From the NCBI RefSeq assembly GCF_037975245.1, contig NC_092581.1, positions 12,365,303-12,429,302 on the forward strand: DNA of 64,000 nucleotides. The letters are read 5' to 3'. Position 1 is the first letter of the stretch. Each line of letters begins with the position of its first letter. This document shows, in pieces, positions 1 to 12,600 of the stretch. A program made the position numbers and the translations under genes. The notes beneath the pieces are model-generated. The model did not search any database and was not told where the DNA came from. It saw only the letters and a program-made list of their open reading frames with translations. Source of the stretch: Apostichopus japonicus. Lineage: Eukaryota > Echinodermata > Holothuroidea > Aspidochirotida > Stichopodidae.

Positions 1-1446
1 CTTCCATCTTGACCACCTGGTCCACTGCCATAAGGCAAATTTGTAAACTTGATTCATTTTTATCAGTGAGTACATCGAGCAACACGTTCAATGTAATGTC
101 GTACACGGAGGACACATCAAATCATCTTCGTTTGCAATGTAAATCACTGTTTAGCCTTTCATGAAGCCATTTGATCATACCTCCCAAACATAATAACATC
201 TCGTTTTCACTTTTTGAATTCTGTTTCCCCAAGGATAAAATAACCATTTCAATTTTATAAGGGAAACGACAGCATTTTGTTGACGTAGAAGTAGTAGTCC
301 ATGTATGATATCACAGGTTATTGTCCAATGCGTTCATCTAATGAACAAAGTGAATGAACTGCAGAATTAGCTATCTCAACAATGGAAGAAGGTTGTTGTA
401 AGCTTGAGAGTTGGATAAATGTGCTTTGTTTTACAAGCTCTGTTTGACATAAATTTGTCAATCTTAGACCTTTGAGACCCTTGTCACTCTACGTCCCTTT
501 CTTCCTCCTAAATGTTATTGGGATTCCCTACCAGGGAACCCCCCCCCCCCACTATTATTGGGCTTCCCACCAGGGAAACTACCACAGACCCTTCCCTAGT
601 TCTCAGACAATAAGAGGAATGACTTGTGTACCTAGTAAAAATAAATTTGTACAAATTCAGTTCATACAGCACAGATGCACTGTGAGAGCTGTACCCCCCC
701 CCCCCCCCCCCTTTGCAGGTACGTTTGTTTTCTTTATTTCATCGATTTTTCTGTAGCTCATTAAATGATCACATTTCACAATTTGTTTTTTGGTAGCAAA
801 CAGAAAAGATAATTTGGTAAGATTTCAACAATTACTGCATGACGAACAAAACCAATTACAACACTGTTAATGAGCTGAAACCAATCAATGTACCAGCCGA
901 GAACATTTCCTTATTCTGCGGTTTCATTTCATCACGTTCTACTGCCCTTGCGAACAATCACTGAGCTGAAGGTATCCGTCCCCCAAATTACACCTTTTTA
1001 TTAAAATGGAATGCGACATGCTGGGTGCCGAAGTTGTATGTCTCATTTAACATTTCACAGCGTTGTCCTCAACTTGGGCTTGAGGCAACGCATTTGCGAT
1101 CCAAAGGTGTGCGTGTTGGGAGTCCTGTGGGCTGTGGCCATATTTATCATTGGAATGTGTCCATGTGAAGGCACCTAATCTCCATTCCCCCCCCCCCTCT
1201 TTTTCACCCAGGTGTTAAAATGGGGGACCTACGAGGTCACTTGTAAATATAAAAGTTGTATCTGCCGTTTGAATTGTGCACACTTTGGTGCGTGTGTGTA
1301 TGACTGCTACAAATGACCAAGGGATTAATTATTGTAAATTTCATCGTGTGACAAGGCCTTGATTCAAGACTGTAAACTTTTTTTCCAAATTTTAACATTT
1401 TCACAGTTATTAGAACCACGATTGTAGCTACTTCGGAACAGCGTCA
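1..1446. other. Non-coding stretch
   Basis: No gene recognised. It has C homopolymer runs near 541, 694 and 1189, and only short chance frames. Confidence 0.5.
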
Positions 1447-3245
1447 AATTATAATGAAATGTGATTTCGCCAAAGTTATTCAAGGTGAACGTTGGGTTGA
1501 AGTTGTTATAATCTGGTGGTTTCGATACTCCACCATTAATAAGGAAAAAATATAAAGGTAACCGAACTCATCATCTGTTACTTAAGTCCAACCAATGAAA
1601 TTACGTTTTCACTTTGAAGCTACAACGGTTGGCCAATCAAAACTGCATTTTTACCCTTATAGCTTCATTTTGCGATGGGTTGTAAAGTTTGTGTTACTCT
1701 GACCAAACAGTGTAATTTTACATGCATGTTTAGATAATCCTTAATCTAACATATATATTTATGTGATTGCAAATGTTAAATGCTCCTACTAAGAGAGTTA
1801 TTAAAACAATTAGAGTGTGATGGTCCACTTGCTATGGAGACCCAAACGTCTGTCGTGCAAATGTTCGGTGGGTCGCAGCAGGATTTTGAAGATGTTTGAA
1901 ATTGATCAAGTATTTGGAGGTTTGCCCTCGGAGACTTTTTTTCCGACATCAACTCCATAGTTGTAGTTAGCTTGCATACATTCTGATCATCGATTTGAGC
2001 ATCGATTCTGAGGAGTTGGTGTCTGGTGCAGTGGCGGAGCGTCCATACAGTCAGGGGGGGGGTGGCGGATGCCCCACTGACGGACTCAAATGGACTGCTG
2101 GCGCCCTTTTCAGCTTTTGACCACTTTTAACTTATTCGCGATTATTGACTTTTTTATTGCGCTCTCATCTACCCATTGACATTTGTCACATTTTGTTGGT
2201 GTAATTTGGCGATGACACCTATTTATTCTTCGTTTATCTGCAAATTAGCAAGCCCCGGAAAGGGTCATTTCCGGCTATCTAGGGAGTATCTTTACTCAAA
2301 AATTTTCTGTACGCTCCGTGCCAACCTGTCATGGCGTTCCGCTTAGATAGTGTCGAAAGCGCCCCTACAGACCATTCTAGCCCCCCTGACCAACACCCCT
2401 AGCTCAGCCACTGGTCTGGTGTGTCATGATTCAGTCATCATGGAACATCCTGGGATTGTGGGCCTTACAGTTTGCAGAATCCCTGAATTTAGACTGGTAT
2501 ATACGAATCATTTTGCGTCCTACAAAAGTTTAAAATCTATACGTGGTGTGCTTCACACAATATCAGGGTCAAATTATCATGATATGTGATTTCGCCAAAG
2601 AATATTCAAGGTGAACGTTGGGTTCATTTTGTTATAATCTGGTGGTTTCGATACTCCATCATTAATAAGGAAAGAATATAAAGGTAACCGAACTCATCAT
2701 CTGTTACTTAGTCCAACCAATGAAATTAGGTTTTCACTTTGAACCTAAAACGGTTGGCCAATCGAAAAAAGAAATATGCATTTTTACCCTGATAGCAGCC
2801 TTTATTTTATGATGGGTTGTAAAGTTTGTTTACTCTGACCAAACAGTGTAATTTTGCATGCATGATAAGATAACCCTTAATCTAACATATATATATTTTC
2901 GTGACTGCAAATGTTTAAATGCTCCAACTTAGCGAGTTATTAAATAATTAGAGTGTGATGGTCCACTTGCTATGGAGACCCAAACGTCTGTCGTGCAAAA
3001 TGTTCGGTGGGTCGCAGCAGGGTTTTGAACATGTTTGAAATTTATCAAGTTTTTGGAGGTTTGCCCACAGAATTGAGCATCGATTCTGAGGAGTTGGGGT
3101 CTGGTGTGTTATGATTCAGTCTTCATGGAACATCCTGGGGTTTGTGGGCCTTACAGTTTGCTGATCCCTGAATTTAGGCTGGTACGAAAATGTTTGCGTC
3201 CTACAAAAGTAAAGTTTTGTGCTTCACAGAATATCTCTATTATAA
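1447..3245. repeat. Tandem duplication of a non-coding segment (about 0.7 kb unit)
   Basis: Copy A runs from 1447 to 2568 and copy B from 2569 to about 3245. Both begin with a run ending GTGATTTCGCCAAAG and share the blocks TGGTGGTTTCGATACTCCA, ACCGAACTCATCATCTGTTA and ATGGAACATCCTGGG. Copy A is longer because of the hAT insertion at 2029-2413; copy B has lost about 60 bp near 3067. No coding potential seen. Confidence 0.9.
2029..2413. mobile_element. hAT-type miniature element, 385 bp
   Basis: Terminal inverted repeats CAGTGGCGGAGC and CAGTGGCTGAGC. Exact 8 bp duplications GTCTGGTG at 2021-2028 and 2414-2421. The tandem copy near 3100 has the empty site. No open frame for a transposase. The last 150 bp contain the module shared with elements at 45.3, 56.7 and 63.9 kb. 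Confidence 0.92.
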
Positions 3246-3411
3246 TTCATGAAAGACAAAGCTGATGGCTTGGTTTGTGTCCCATTTAATTCCAATCATG
3301 GTTGTCTCATTGTTTAAGACAACCATCATTATAGTACAATCCGCATTAGTAAATCCATTTACAAATCAATTTCAATTCTAGTATGCCACAAAACTTGAAT
3401 TTTTTGGTTAA

Positions 3412-3494
3412 AGAAGAAGAAGAAGAAGAAGAAGAAGAAGAAGAAGAAGAAGAAGAAGAAGAAGAAGAAGAAGAAGAAGAAGAAGAAGAAGAAG
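3412..3494. repeat. GAA/TTC trinucleotide microsatellite, about 28 units
   Basis: Nearly pure GAA on the plus strand, about 200 bp past the ZMPSTE24 stop codon, so probably in or just beyond its 3' untranslated region, where the mRNA would read UUC. The polyserine frame read across it is an artefact. Confidence 0.95.
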
Positions 3495-3692
3495 AGAAGA
3501 CACCTGTTTTTGCCTTTAAAATGAAGATATCTACAGACGTATGTCTGTAGGATCTGTCAAACCGTCCGTCTCTCAGACAGACTACCAGAGGGACCCGAGG
3601 GACCAGCGCCACCGCCTAATCGTCATTCTACAGGTTCTACACACTTGTCTTATACATCTGAAGGTGATACGAGGAGTAACTCCCTCCTGCTG

Positions 3693-6600
3693 TCAATCGG
3701 TCTTGTCCAAGGCTCCGATCCTCTCCAGGAGAGGCGGGTGAGAGTAATGCCAAGCGGAATACAACCAGTCGGCCACGGGGAACCCCAAGTTGTCCTTGTG
3801 CAGCTTGATCAGAGCTGTCCTAAGCTTCTCAGCTTTCTGCAGAGACTTGGCGAAGGCGTCTGCTTGGAATTCAAATCGTCGACTTAGTACCGTCATGCAA
3901 AATGAAAGCAACTGTAGAGAAAACGAGACCAAAATAGATTTTCATAAAGCAAGAACATGGCAGAGAATGATTCATTGGTAATAGTCAGTTGTCGACAACC
4001 CATGCCATCCAAAGGGTGTATAAACAAATCATACCAATATTCATTCCCGTCTGGTTCAAGGTTGCAGCAGAACATACCAAGCCTAAGTCTGCAACAGTCA
4101 AGTTTAGTCTAAGTCTGCAAGAATCATTTGTAGTGTTAAGTCTGTAATATTTCATTCCTGTCTAGTTCCAGGTTGCAGCAGAACATACCAAGCATAAGTC
4201 TGCAAAAGTCAAGTTTAGTCTACATCTGTACCATTCTATGCATCATAAGGCTGCAGCATAACATACCAAGCCTTATTTTGCAAGCGTCAACTGTAGTCTA
4301 AGTCTGCAATATTTTATGCTATCCTGGTTCAAGTCTGCAAGAGTCAATTTTAGTCTGAGACTTCAGTCTGTACTACTTCATGCCACCCTATTTCAAGCCT
4401 GCAACATACCATATGCCAATGTATTAAGTCTGAAACCTCCAATTGAAGACTTGAATCCGTAGTAACATTGCACTCCAGTCAAAGAGTCTAGCAGTTTGTC
4501 ATGGAGGTCCAAGTCTGCTAAAAATTCATGTCCACTTCTGCAAGACTCCATTCCACCATCATAATACAAGACCATGACTTCACTATTACATTTAAAGTCG
4601 ACAAAAAGTCTAGAGAAATTTTCCCTGCATTCTCTGTGTGGCACACGAGATGCCACAGAAACAAAATTTCCCAATTGTTGGTGTCCGACCTTCGTATTCA
4701 CATTGCCATCTGACATCCTTACCTGAGTCACAGAAATGAATAATGCCCTTTCAAAAACTCTTTGTTTTGCTCTATTTTTACCTTTCAATGTTTTACGCTA
4801 TGAGAAAATCTAGTCATGACAAAACCGCTTTGATGGAAAATAATGCAGGCTGCTATAATTTACCTCATTGTAAGGTGAAAACACAAACTGGAATATGATG
4901 AGTAAGGCTATCAAAGTCGGCTGAGAATCGTAGAATTCAAAAGCTTCAAATAGCACCTTCTGTTGAAGCAACAAGGCAAACAGGAAGAAACACAGGAACA
5001 GGTTCACCTGATGGTAGAGACAAGAAAAAGAAAATAAAATTTTACTAAAAGCGATGGGTAAAGTTTGGCAGATTCTATGTTTCTTAGACTCAGATACACA
5101 TTAATAACTGATAAAATATTCTCTAGTCCCGCTGTTTATTGTTCTAGGGTGTGTTTTTGTCCAATGGGTTGAAGAGAGCCAAACCGTTTTATCTTATGTT
5201 CCGTTAAGATGGTTATGGACGAGACAGCCAGCAGGCTTAGTGATTCCTTGCCTTTATAAGTTTATACTGAGCATGGAATCACCTGATTGATAGAGCAACT
5301 GAGGGAAATGTGTCCAAAAGTCAAGTACCAGAACATCATACCAGATTACTTGGTCATTGCAAAGGTACTACCCTTCTGATTGTTAATGACAGATAACAGT
5401 CATTAGTGAAAGTGGAAGACCCTCTCAACCACATAGAAGATGAAAGGTCAAACTTGTTACGTGAGATCAGTAACCGACGAAGTGGTTAGGCTTTTTACTA
5501 TACACTTAACTATGGTAGGATATTATTATTATTTTTTTTTGTGGAAATTCTAGTAAATACTTTCTTTTCCCCCGCTTAACACTAGATGTGGGCTTATGGT
5601 TTATTCAGAAATGGGTGTACTAGAGCCTTGTTTACATGACTTTGCATTTAGCACGATATGCCAGTTTCGCGTGAATTTTTCGAAAGTATTTTTCTCGACC
5701 TTTCGTAAAATTTGAAAGGTGTACCAACTTACTGTTCGTACACAATTGGTAATTTCTCTACTGATTTTCAGAGTTTTTTCTCTATACAGTCAATGTTGTA
5801 AAGGACGGGTTTTTCACGAAGTTCAAAAGTCAGTAAATGAAGTTGATAAACTTTATTTCTTTTCAACTTGCTTAACCATGGAATGCATTATGCTAGAATA
5901 ACATTTACACTTAAAACGGAAAAAGGATAATCGCATTTTTTCCACATTTATTTCAAATTTCTTTCACAAGAAATTATCGTCATTTGTTCAATCCTCAAAA
6001 AATATCGTCTTGAAAAAATATTATCGCGATAATAATAATTTTCGATATATCGCCCAACCCTAGTCAAATCCTATGACAGTTAGTGACAAAGAAAATGCAT
6101 TTATCATAGCAATAATTGCATTTACAAGCTTTCCTGCTTTTGCAAGTAAGACGTTTTCTAAATGTGTGACTTGATTTTGGTTAAGGGAGGAGGTTGATTA
6201 ATAAAGACTGTTAATCCCCTGAATCATCAGAGGGCGCTCTCATATCGTCTCAAATGTCTTTTTCCACTGCATTTGTGGATATTGTACATTGACAATGGTC
6301 ACTTGGATAAAGAATATCACAAGGGAAGGCCTGCACAAATATTTGTCAAGGGAATTGAAACCTTTACAAACTTACTTTCTAAGATATTTCTAACAATATT
6401 CAGTTCTTTGGACTGAGGTTTGTCACAAATACACACATTGCACAGTACATATCCTACAGAAAATATGCTCTTATGATTGTTTGACTTTCAAATATTATTT
6501 TATCCACTTTTGGTTTTCACAAATAATAGGGATAAAATTTCAGTAACTTTTAAATCACAAAGGAACAAGCTCCAAATATGGAAATTAGATCAATTTCTTT

Positions 6601-9600
6601 TGAAACTGTGATGAATGGGTTTTTTATGAATATAAGTCAGGCCTTCTGTTTTTCTTTTCAAGCAAATACACACCCAAAACCAGCATATCTTTAATTGATT
6701 TTCCTACCTGACTAATAACTATATTCTTGAGATTATGTCCTAACTTCCAGTGACCTAATTCATGGGCTAACACAGCAAGAATCTCATCATTGTTACATCC
6801 CATTTTCTTTTCTTCCTTCTTCTCAGATGGTTCTTCCTTCTGGTTGTGAGAGAAATTAAAGAAGAAAAAGGGAAAACAATGTTATACAAGGTTAATGGCA
6901 GTGTTTCCACACATTACCATAGCCAAGTAGGAACCAACAAATTTTAGTCTATGTATGACCCGACTCAAAAACTAACAGCGGACTGGTGTAAAAATCTGTA
7001 AAAAAGGAGAGATTTTACATCCCAGATTTTTAATTAGTTTTGCTGGATGGTGTACCAGCGAGAAAAACATCAATTCAGGTGCATGTGTGTGTTTCATTCT
7101 GGACAAGAGATGTATAGCAGGAAAACAACTGTACATGGATTTATTGTGCACTCCTGAGCTATTTAATTACGTCACATTTTTCAGAGAGAGTTCTTAGCTA
7201 GATAGGGAATTTTTACCGGTGATCGCTGGGTTATATAACAATCAAGTTCTTACCTCTCTATTCTAACATCTCTGAAAACCTTACTGACCTAAGAAGTTCA
7301 AACTGGCTGCTACCTAGATGGCTATATAACATGTTAACTCTGACAAATGTCTATCTAAGCTCTTCAAGCTTAAACTGCCTGCTTCTAGGTGGTTATATAA
7401 CAATCAAATTCTCACATCTCTGAATTCCTGACTGACCTAAGAAATTCAAATTGGCTGCTACCTAGATGGCTATACAACATGTTAACTCTGACAAATGTCT
7501 ATCTAAGCTGTTCAAGCTTAAACTGCCTGCTTCTAGGTGGTTATATAACAATCAAATTCTCACATCTCTGAAAACCTGACCGACCTAAGAAGTTCAAACT
7601 GCCTGCTACCTAGATGGCTATACAACATGTTAACCCTCTCACAAATGTCTGGTTTACCTCTAGAAGTTCTTGCTGGTCTTCTTGCTGTTCTTCCTCTCCA
7701 TCTTCCTCCTTGTCTTTTGGTTTGTCTTCATCAACACATGGTTTGTAGTCTTCAATCAAAGTATCGAACAGGACAATTCTCTTGTTTTTGTAGAAACCGT
7801 AAAAGTATGCATTGCTATGGGACGATCTTTTGGAGCCTGGAAGAGCAAACAATAGTTTGTGTGGTCAAGAGAGAATGTCAGCTGCTGTGACATTATCTTA
7901 TCCTCTCACAACCTCCATGGGTGGTTTCTTGTTGCATTGAACGTTAGTGAAGTGGTATTATCACTTTGAGGAAGGGAGGAGGGAGGGACAGGGGGGGGGT
8001 GGGAGGGGACCCCAAAGCCCTTGACCCTCAAAGAGAAAGAGGGTTATAAAGTATTGTTTGCAAAGTAAAGTTCACTCCAATCTTTAACAATTTGGATAAA
8101 TCAATGCAAAATTTGTTGACATAGACCTGTACAAATGGGAATAAGGCCATAAATGACAGGAAGAGTCCAATGTAAACAGCGTGATAGGCTTCAGAATGTT
8201 AGATTCCGAAGGAGGAGGTCAGTGACCTTAGACGGGGTCATTGGTGGGTGCAGTGCAAGAATGTAACCAGTTAATAGGCTAGGGTGGATAGGAGTGTGTA
8301 GGTTACCAGTTAATAGGCTAGGGTGGATAGGAGTGTGAAGGTTACCAGTTAATAGGCTAGGGTGGATAGGAGTGTGAAGGTTACCAGTTAATAGGCTAGG
8401 GTAGATAGGAGTGTGTAGGTTACCAGTTAATAGGCTAAGGTAGATAGGAGTGTGTAGGTTAATAGGCTAGGGTGGATAGGAGTGTGTAGGTTACCAGTTA
8501 ATAAGCTAAGGTGGATAGGCGTGTGTAGGTTACCAGATAATAGGCTAGGGTGGATATGAGTGTGTAGGTTACTAGTTAATAGGCTAGGGTAGATGGAAGA
8601 GTGTAGGTTAACAGAGACAGGTTAGCGAGGAGTGAAGTAAATTGATGAAACTATAAAGACACTCTCCTACGTGATCTTCCCCCGATGATGGTTAACGAGC
8701 ATGTTATTCATGCATTTGATTCTCTATGTCAACATATGGCTGCCCAGACATTTTGCACACTAGTATTAGTATTGTATAGTGTTAAAACACTACAAGAAAA
8801 ATCAAAATTTCTCAAATTTTACTCAAATATATAAATGAAATGAAACTTGACTAGTCATGCAGTTTAAGGTTTTTTGTTGTTGTTGTTATGGAATAGAAAC
8901 ATTAAAAGTGCCCCTGCCCCAACCCCTCAAAATGTTGTTTAAAATTTGATGTTGGATACCTACCTTCTACAACATAAAGCTTGTACAAAGGAAATGCAAT
9001 GCTAGCTGCCAGACCCTCAATGCTTGTTCGTAGTTCTCCCTCCGGGAGAGGGGTGTATTTATCGAAGAGCGGAGCAATGTAGTCAGCATAGATGGTCACC
9101 AGAAGCATAGAGGTCACAAATGCAAACACCCAGGCATAAATGAAGAAATATTGTCCTCCCCATTGGATGATGTAGATGAGTACTGCTACGATTGGCAGCA
9201 GGATGGCGAACAAGACCAACTGCTTCTTAAATTGGTCCTTGATGAAAAATCCAAATGTCTGATGAAATGAAAATATTGATGACAAAGGGTAAAAAAAAAA
9301 ACATTGGCATATAAATGTGAAAAAATCATTTAATTAGACTATCAGCAACAAGTCCATTTCAGTCAGGGACCGAGACATGTGGCCAAGAAATCGGTTTAAT
9401 ACAAGTTTTAGAATCAGACGATTTTATTCATTTTCTTGTACCTGTCTTGTTCAGTAGTTCTTAAAAGTTCTCTTCCGAGAACCCACCGAATTGAGATTTA
9501 AATGAAACCCTTTCCTCAACAGAGACAGCCAGAGTGTGCCATATCTTGCATGTACATGCAACTATGCTAGAAATGTAGGATTATGGGCTACAAGTCTGGA

Positions 9601-12600
9601 ATAAACTGTACTGTACATAGGAGGGCATACTGCAATATATGGTAAAGACTGTACTGATAGGAGGGCATACTGCAATATATGGTATAGACTGTACTGTACA
9701 TAGGAGGGCATACTGCAATATCATGCTATGTGTGGTGAAATGGTATCTACACTGTAGGCTGTACCTGCTTGTTGAAGCCATGTCTCTCCTCCACAACAAA
9801 GGTGCTGTAAATTGACCAAGGGAGATCAATAACATATGATACCACAGAAGACAGGAGTATAAACACCAGAGACTGAACGATCTAGAGAAGAAAGAAGCAA
9901 AAAGAGAAAAAAAAGAAGTTAAAGTGATGTAAAGAAGGGGAAGGGAGAAGGGGAAAGGCTGCAAGGGACCCCTGAAATGTCCCAGCATCCTAATACCCCA
10001 TCATTCCTTCTCAAATAAATCATAATCTTTGTCACATCTCAAATGGCATACAAGAATTCTATAACAAATGTTTGGTATGTGTCCAAGGCAAGAAAGAGGT
10101 TAAAACCCGAAACTCTTTAGACAAGGAAGTTTTCATATTCAACGCTCCAAAGTCCAATTATAAACAATGTAAAAGACGGAAATTAACCATAGAACAAGAC
10201 AAAACAAAGATTTTCCTGGACAGTGTGACACTATGACATCACACTGATCTGTATAAAGTGGTAAGTGTACGGAGTGAATGAAAATTGACAAGGATGCTAG
10301 AATATGTCCCTCTTTCATTAATTAGTCAAAAAATAAATTTAGATATGACATACCTTAAAATTACTCTGAACAAACTTTGCAATCCTTTGTAATGAAATAT
10401 TAACCATCAGATGTTAGTCATCATATTAAAGTGTATAGAATAATCTGAAGCGAGTCCAGGTCTTCCATCTCCCTCCCCACCCCACCCTCCCACAGCTGCC
10501 TTACCCCAATCTGAGATCTGTAACAATTTAACCGTACCTCGTATTCACTTCCGTATCCAAAGTTTGCCGTAATGTCTCCTGCAAACTTCCATAGCCATGG
10601 TATAACTCCATAAAGCAGGATCAACTGTCAATAAAAACAAATTGCAAAAAGTCAAAGCTTTTCTACCATAAAGTTCTTTGTACAGTTATATAAAGGTATA
10701 TATAAGATTTAACATGGGTAAGCAAATAAATTGTCAATTTTTTGGCAATAATCCACAAACTTTCCAATGGTGAGAACTGAGAAACATTTCGCTAAATAAT
10801 ATATTGCTAATTAGTTACATTACCAACATACACTTATTGCTAAATGTTGTTCCCCTCCCCAAAGCAGTAACATTGTTAAAAAAAAAAAAACACTTTCACT
10901 GTCATTTACAAACTTAAACTTCATTTCAGTTCGAGTGTCAAATTCAGTGTTCATTTTACTGACACTCACACAGTCCTCTCTGACACGTGACTACCGATCA
11001 CATGCATTCCAATGTTCCTATCATTAATTGGTACAACATCTTCCATTAACTTTCAAGAACATGTGGTCCTCTGGGAAAGAGGAGATACATTTTGAAGGTT
11101 TTTACATGTCCTGCAGTGACCCCTAAATGAGCTTTGACCTTGACTTCCCAGTGGTCAAAGGTAGCCAACATCCAATGAACATTGTATCTAAGTTTCAGTA
11201 ATATGGGTTGCTCTGGGAAAGAGGAGATTCATTTTGAAAGTTTTCACAAAATGGACTGTAATGACATATAAATGACCTTTGAACTTCACTTCCCTGTTAT
11301 CGAAAATAGCCCAACATCCAATGATCATTGTGTCCAAGCTTCATAAAAATCAATCAAAGAATGAGCATTCAAGATAGCTTGACAGGCTGGTTTAAAGATT
11401 TCCAGGTTTTGACCACTAATGACATTGGATCCAAAATTCCTGTACACCCCAAAAGAAGCACTACCCAAGAAACATTATGACCAACTTTCAAGAGCATGCA
11501 TTATACTGGGAGAGAAAAATTTTCATATTATGGGCCTGTAGTGACCCCTAAATGACTTTTTGACCTACACTCCCGTTGGTCGAAAGCAGCCCAACATTCA
11601 ACGAACATTTTGTATAAGTTTCATGAAATCCATCAAGAATGAGTGTTCGAGAGCCCTTAAACAATTTTATAAACAATTGTGAACAGACATGATAAATAGA
11701 GTGATGGTGGCAGGGCACAATAGCTCAACCCAGCCTAGCGGGTTTGAGCTAAAAACAAATGGTCACATTGCACAATAGAATCAATACCAAACTACTATAA
11801 CTAAACAACAAATGCATACACCTTTGAAATACATTTTGAATGTACAGTACCTCTAGCTATTTATTCTCTTGCGAAATGGTCTATAAGTTGTGTACATACT
11901 AAAAAAATTAAATCATGCTACATATTAAACTGTATTTTAAAATTTAAAAAAAGAATCCTGACATTTTGTGAGGTTGAGAGGTTCAATGATTTCAGCATCG
12001 TACAGTATTATTTTAAGCATTGCATACCGTTGACTCTGTTTGACCAAAGACGCCATGCCAAAAACCAAATCTGGCTTTATCCAATTGGTAAAGACGGGAT
12101 TTCTCAAATGTCTCTTGATCCAAAATGTCTCGTAGTGGTTCGGGGACTTCTTTAGTTCTTTCAAATGTTTCTTTCTGAAATTAAATGAAAAAAGAAGAAT
12201 ACAGTATATTATATTAAGACCAAAAGAAATGCATTTTATAGATGAAATTAGCTTCACGTAATAGATTATTTCATTGATAAATTTATATGAATGTTTCTAT
12301 GTCATGAAGGAGAAGTCCCATTTAAACAAAACGTAGAAGATTCCCAAATCTTAACATCTCTGAACATTTTGAATGTACACATTTCCGTCACTTTCTGCCT
12401 TGGATATTCAATCACCCACAACAGATTTAACGTTGGAAAAGGAGACGTTTTCCAATTTTGAATATTTACACTACTGTACAACTACTGTATGATAACTCAA
12501 TATAATAACATAATATTGAAGGTACAGTACTGTGTTTTTACTGGTATAATTATATCATCAAATGCAGGGGATAATTTAGTGTCCAAACTTTGTATAGCAG

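Noticed and set aside
3346-3612. Polyserine open frame, minus strand
   Set aside because: Produced by the GAA/TTC tract, with no conserved sequence around it.
4393-4788. 131-codon minus-strand frame in the last ZMPSTE24 intron
   Set aside because: Exons 8 and 9 join perfectly without it, it resembles no known family, and its 3' end runs into the degenerate intronic repeat.
11731-11765. Helitron 3' end (hairpin followed by CTAA)
   Set aside because: The stem overlaps the CTAA and no matching 5' TC end was found, so it is left as a plain hairpin.
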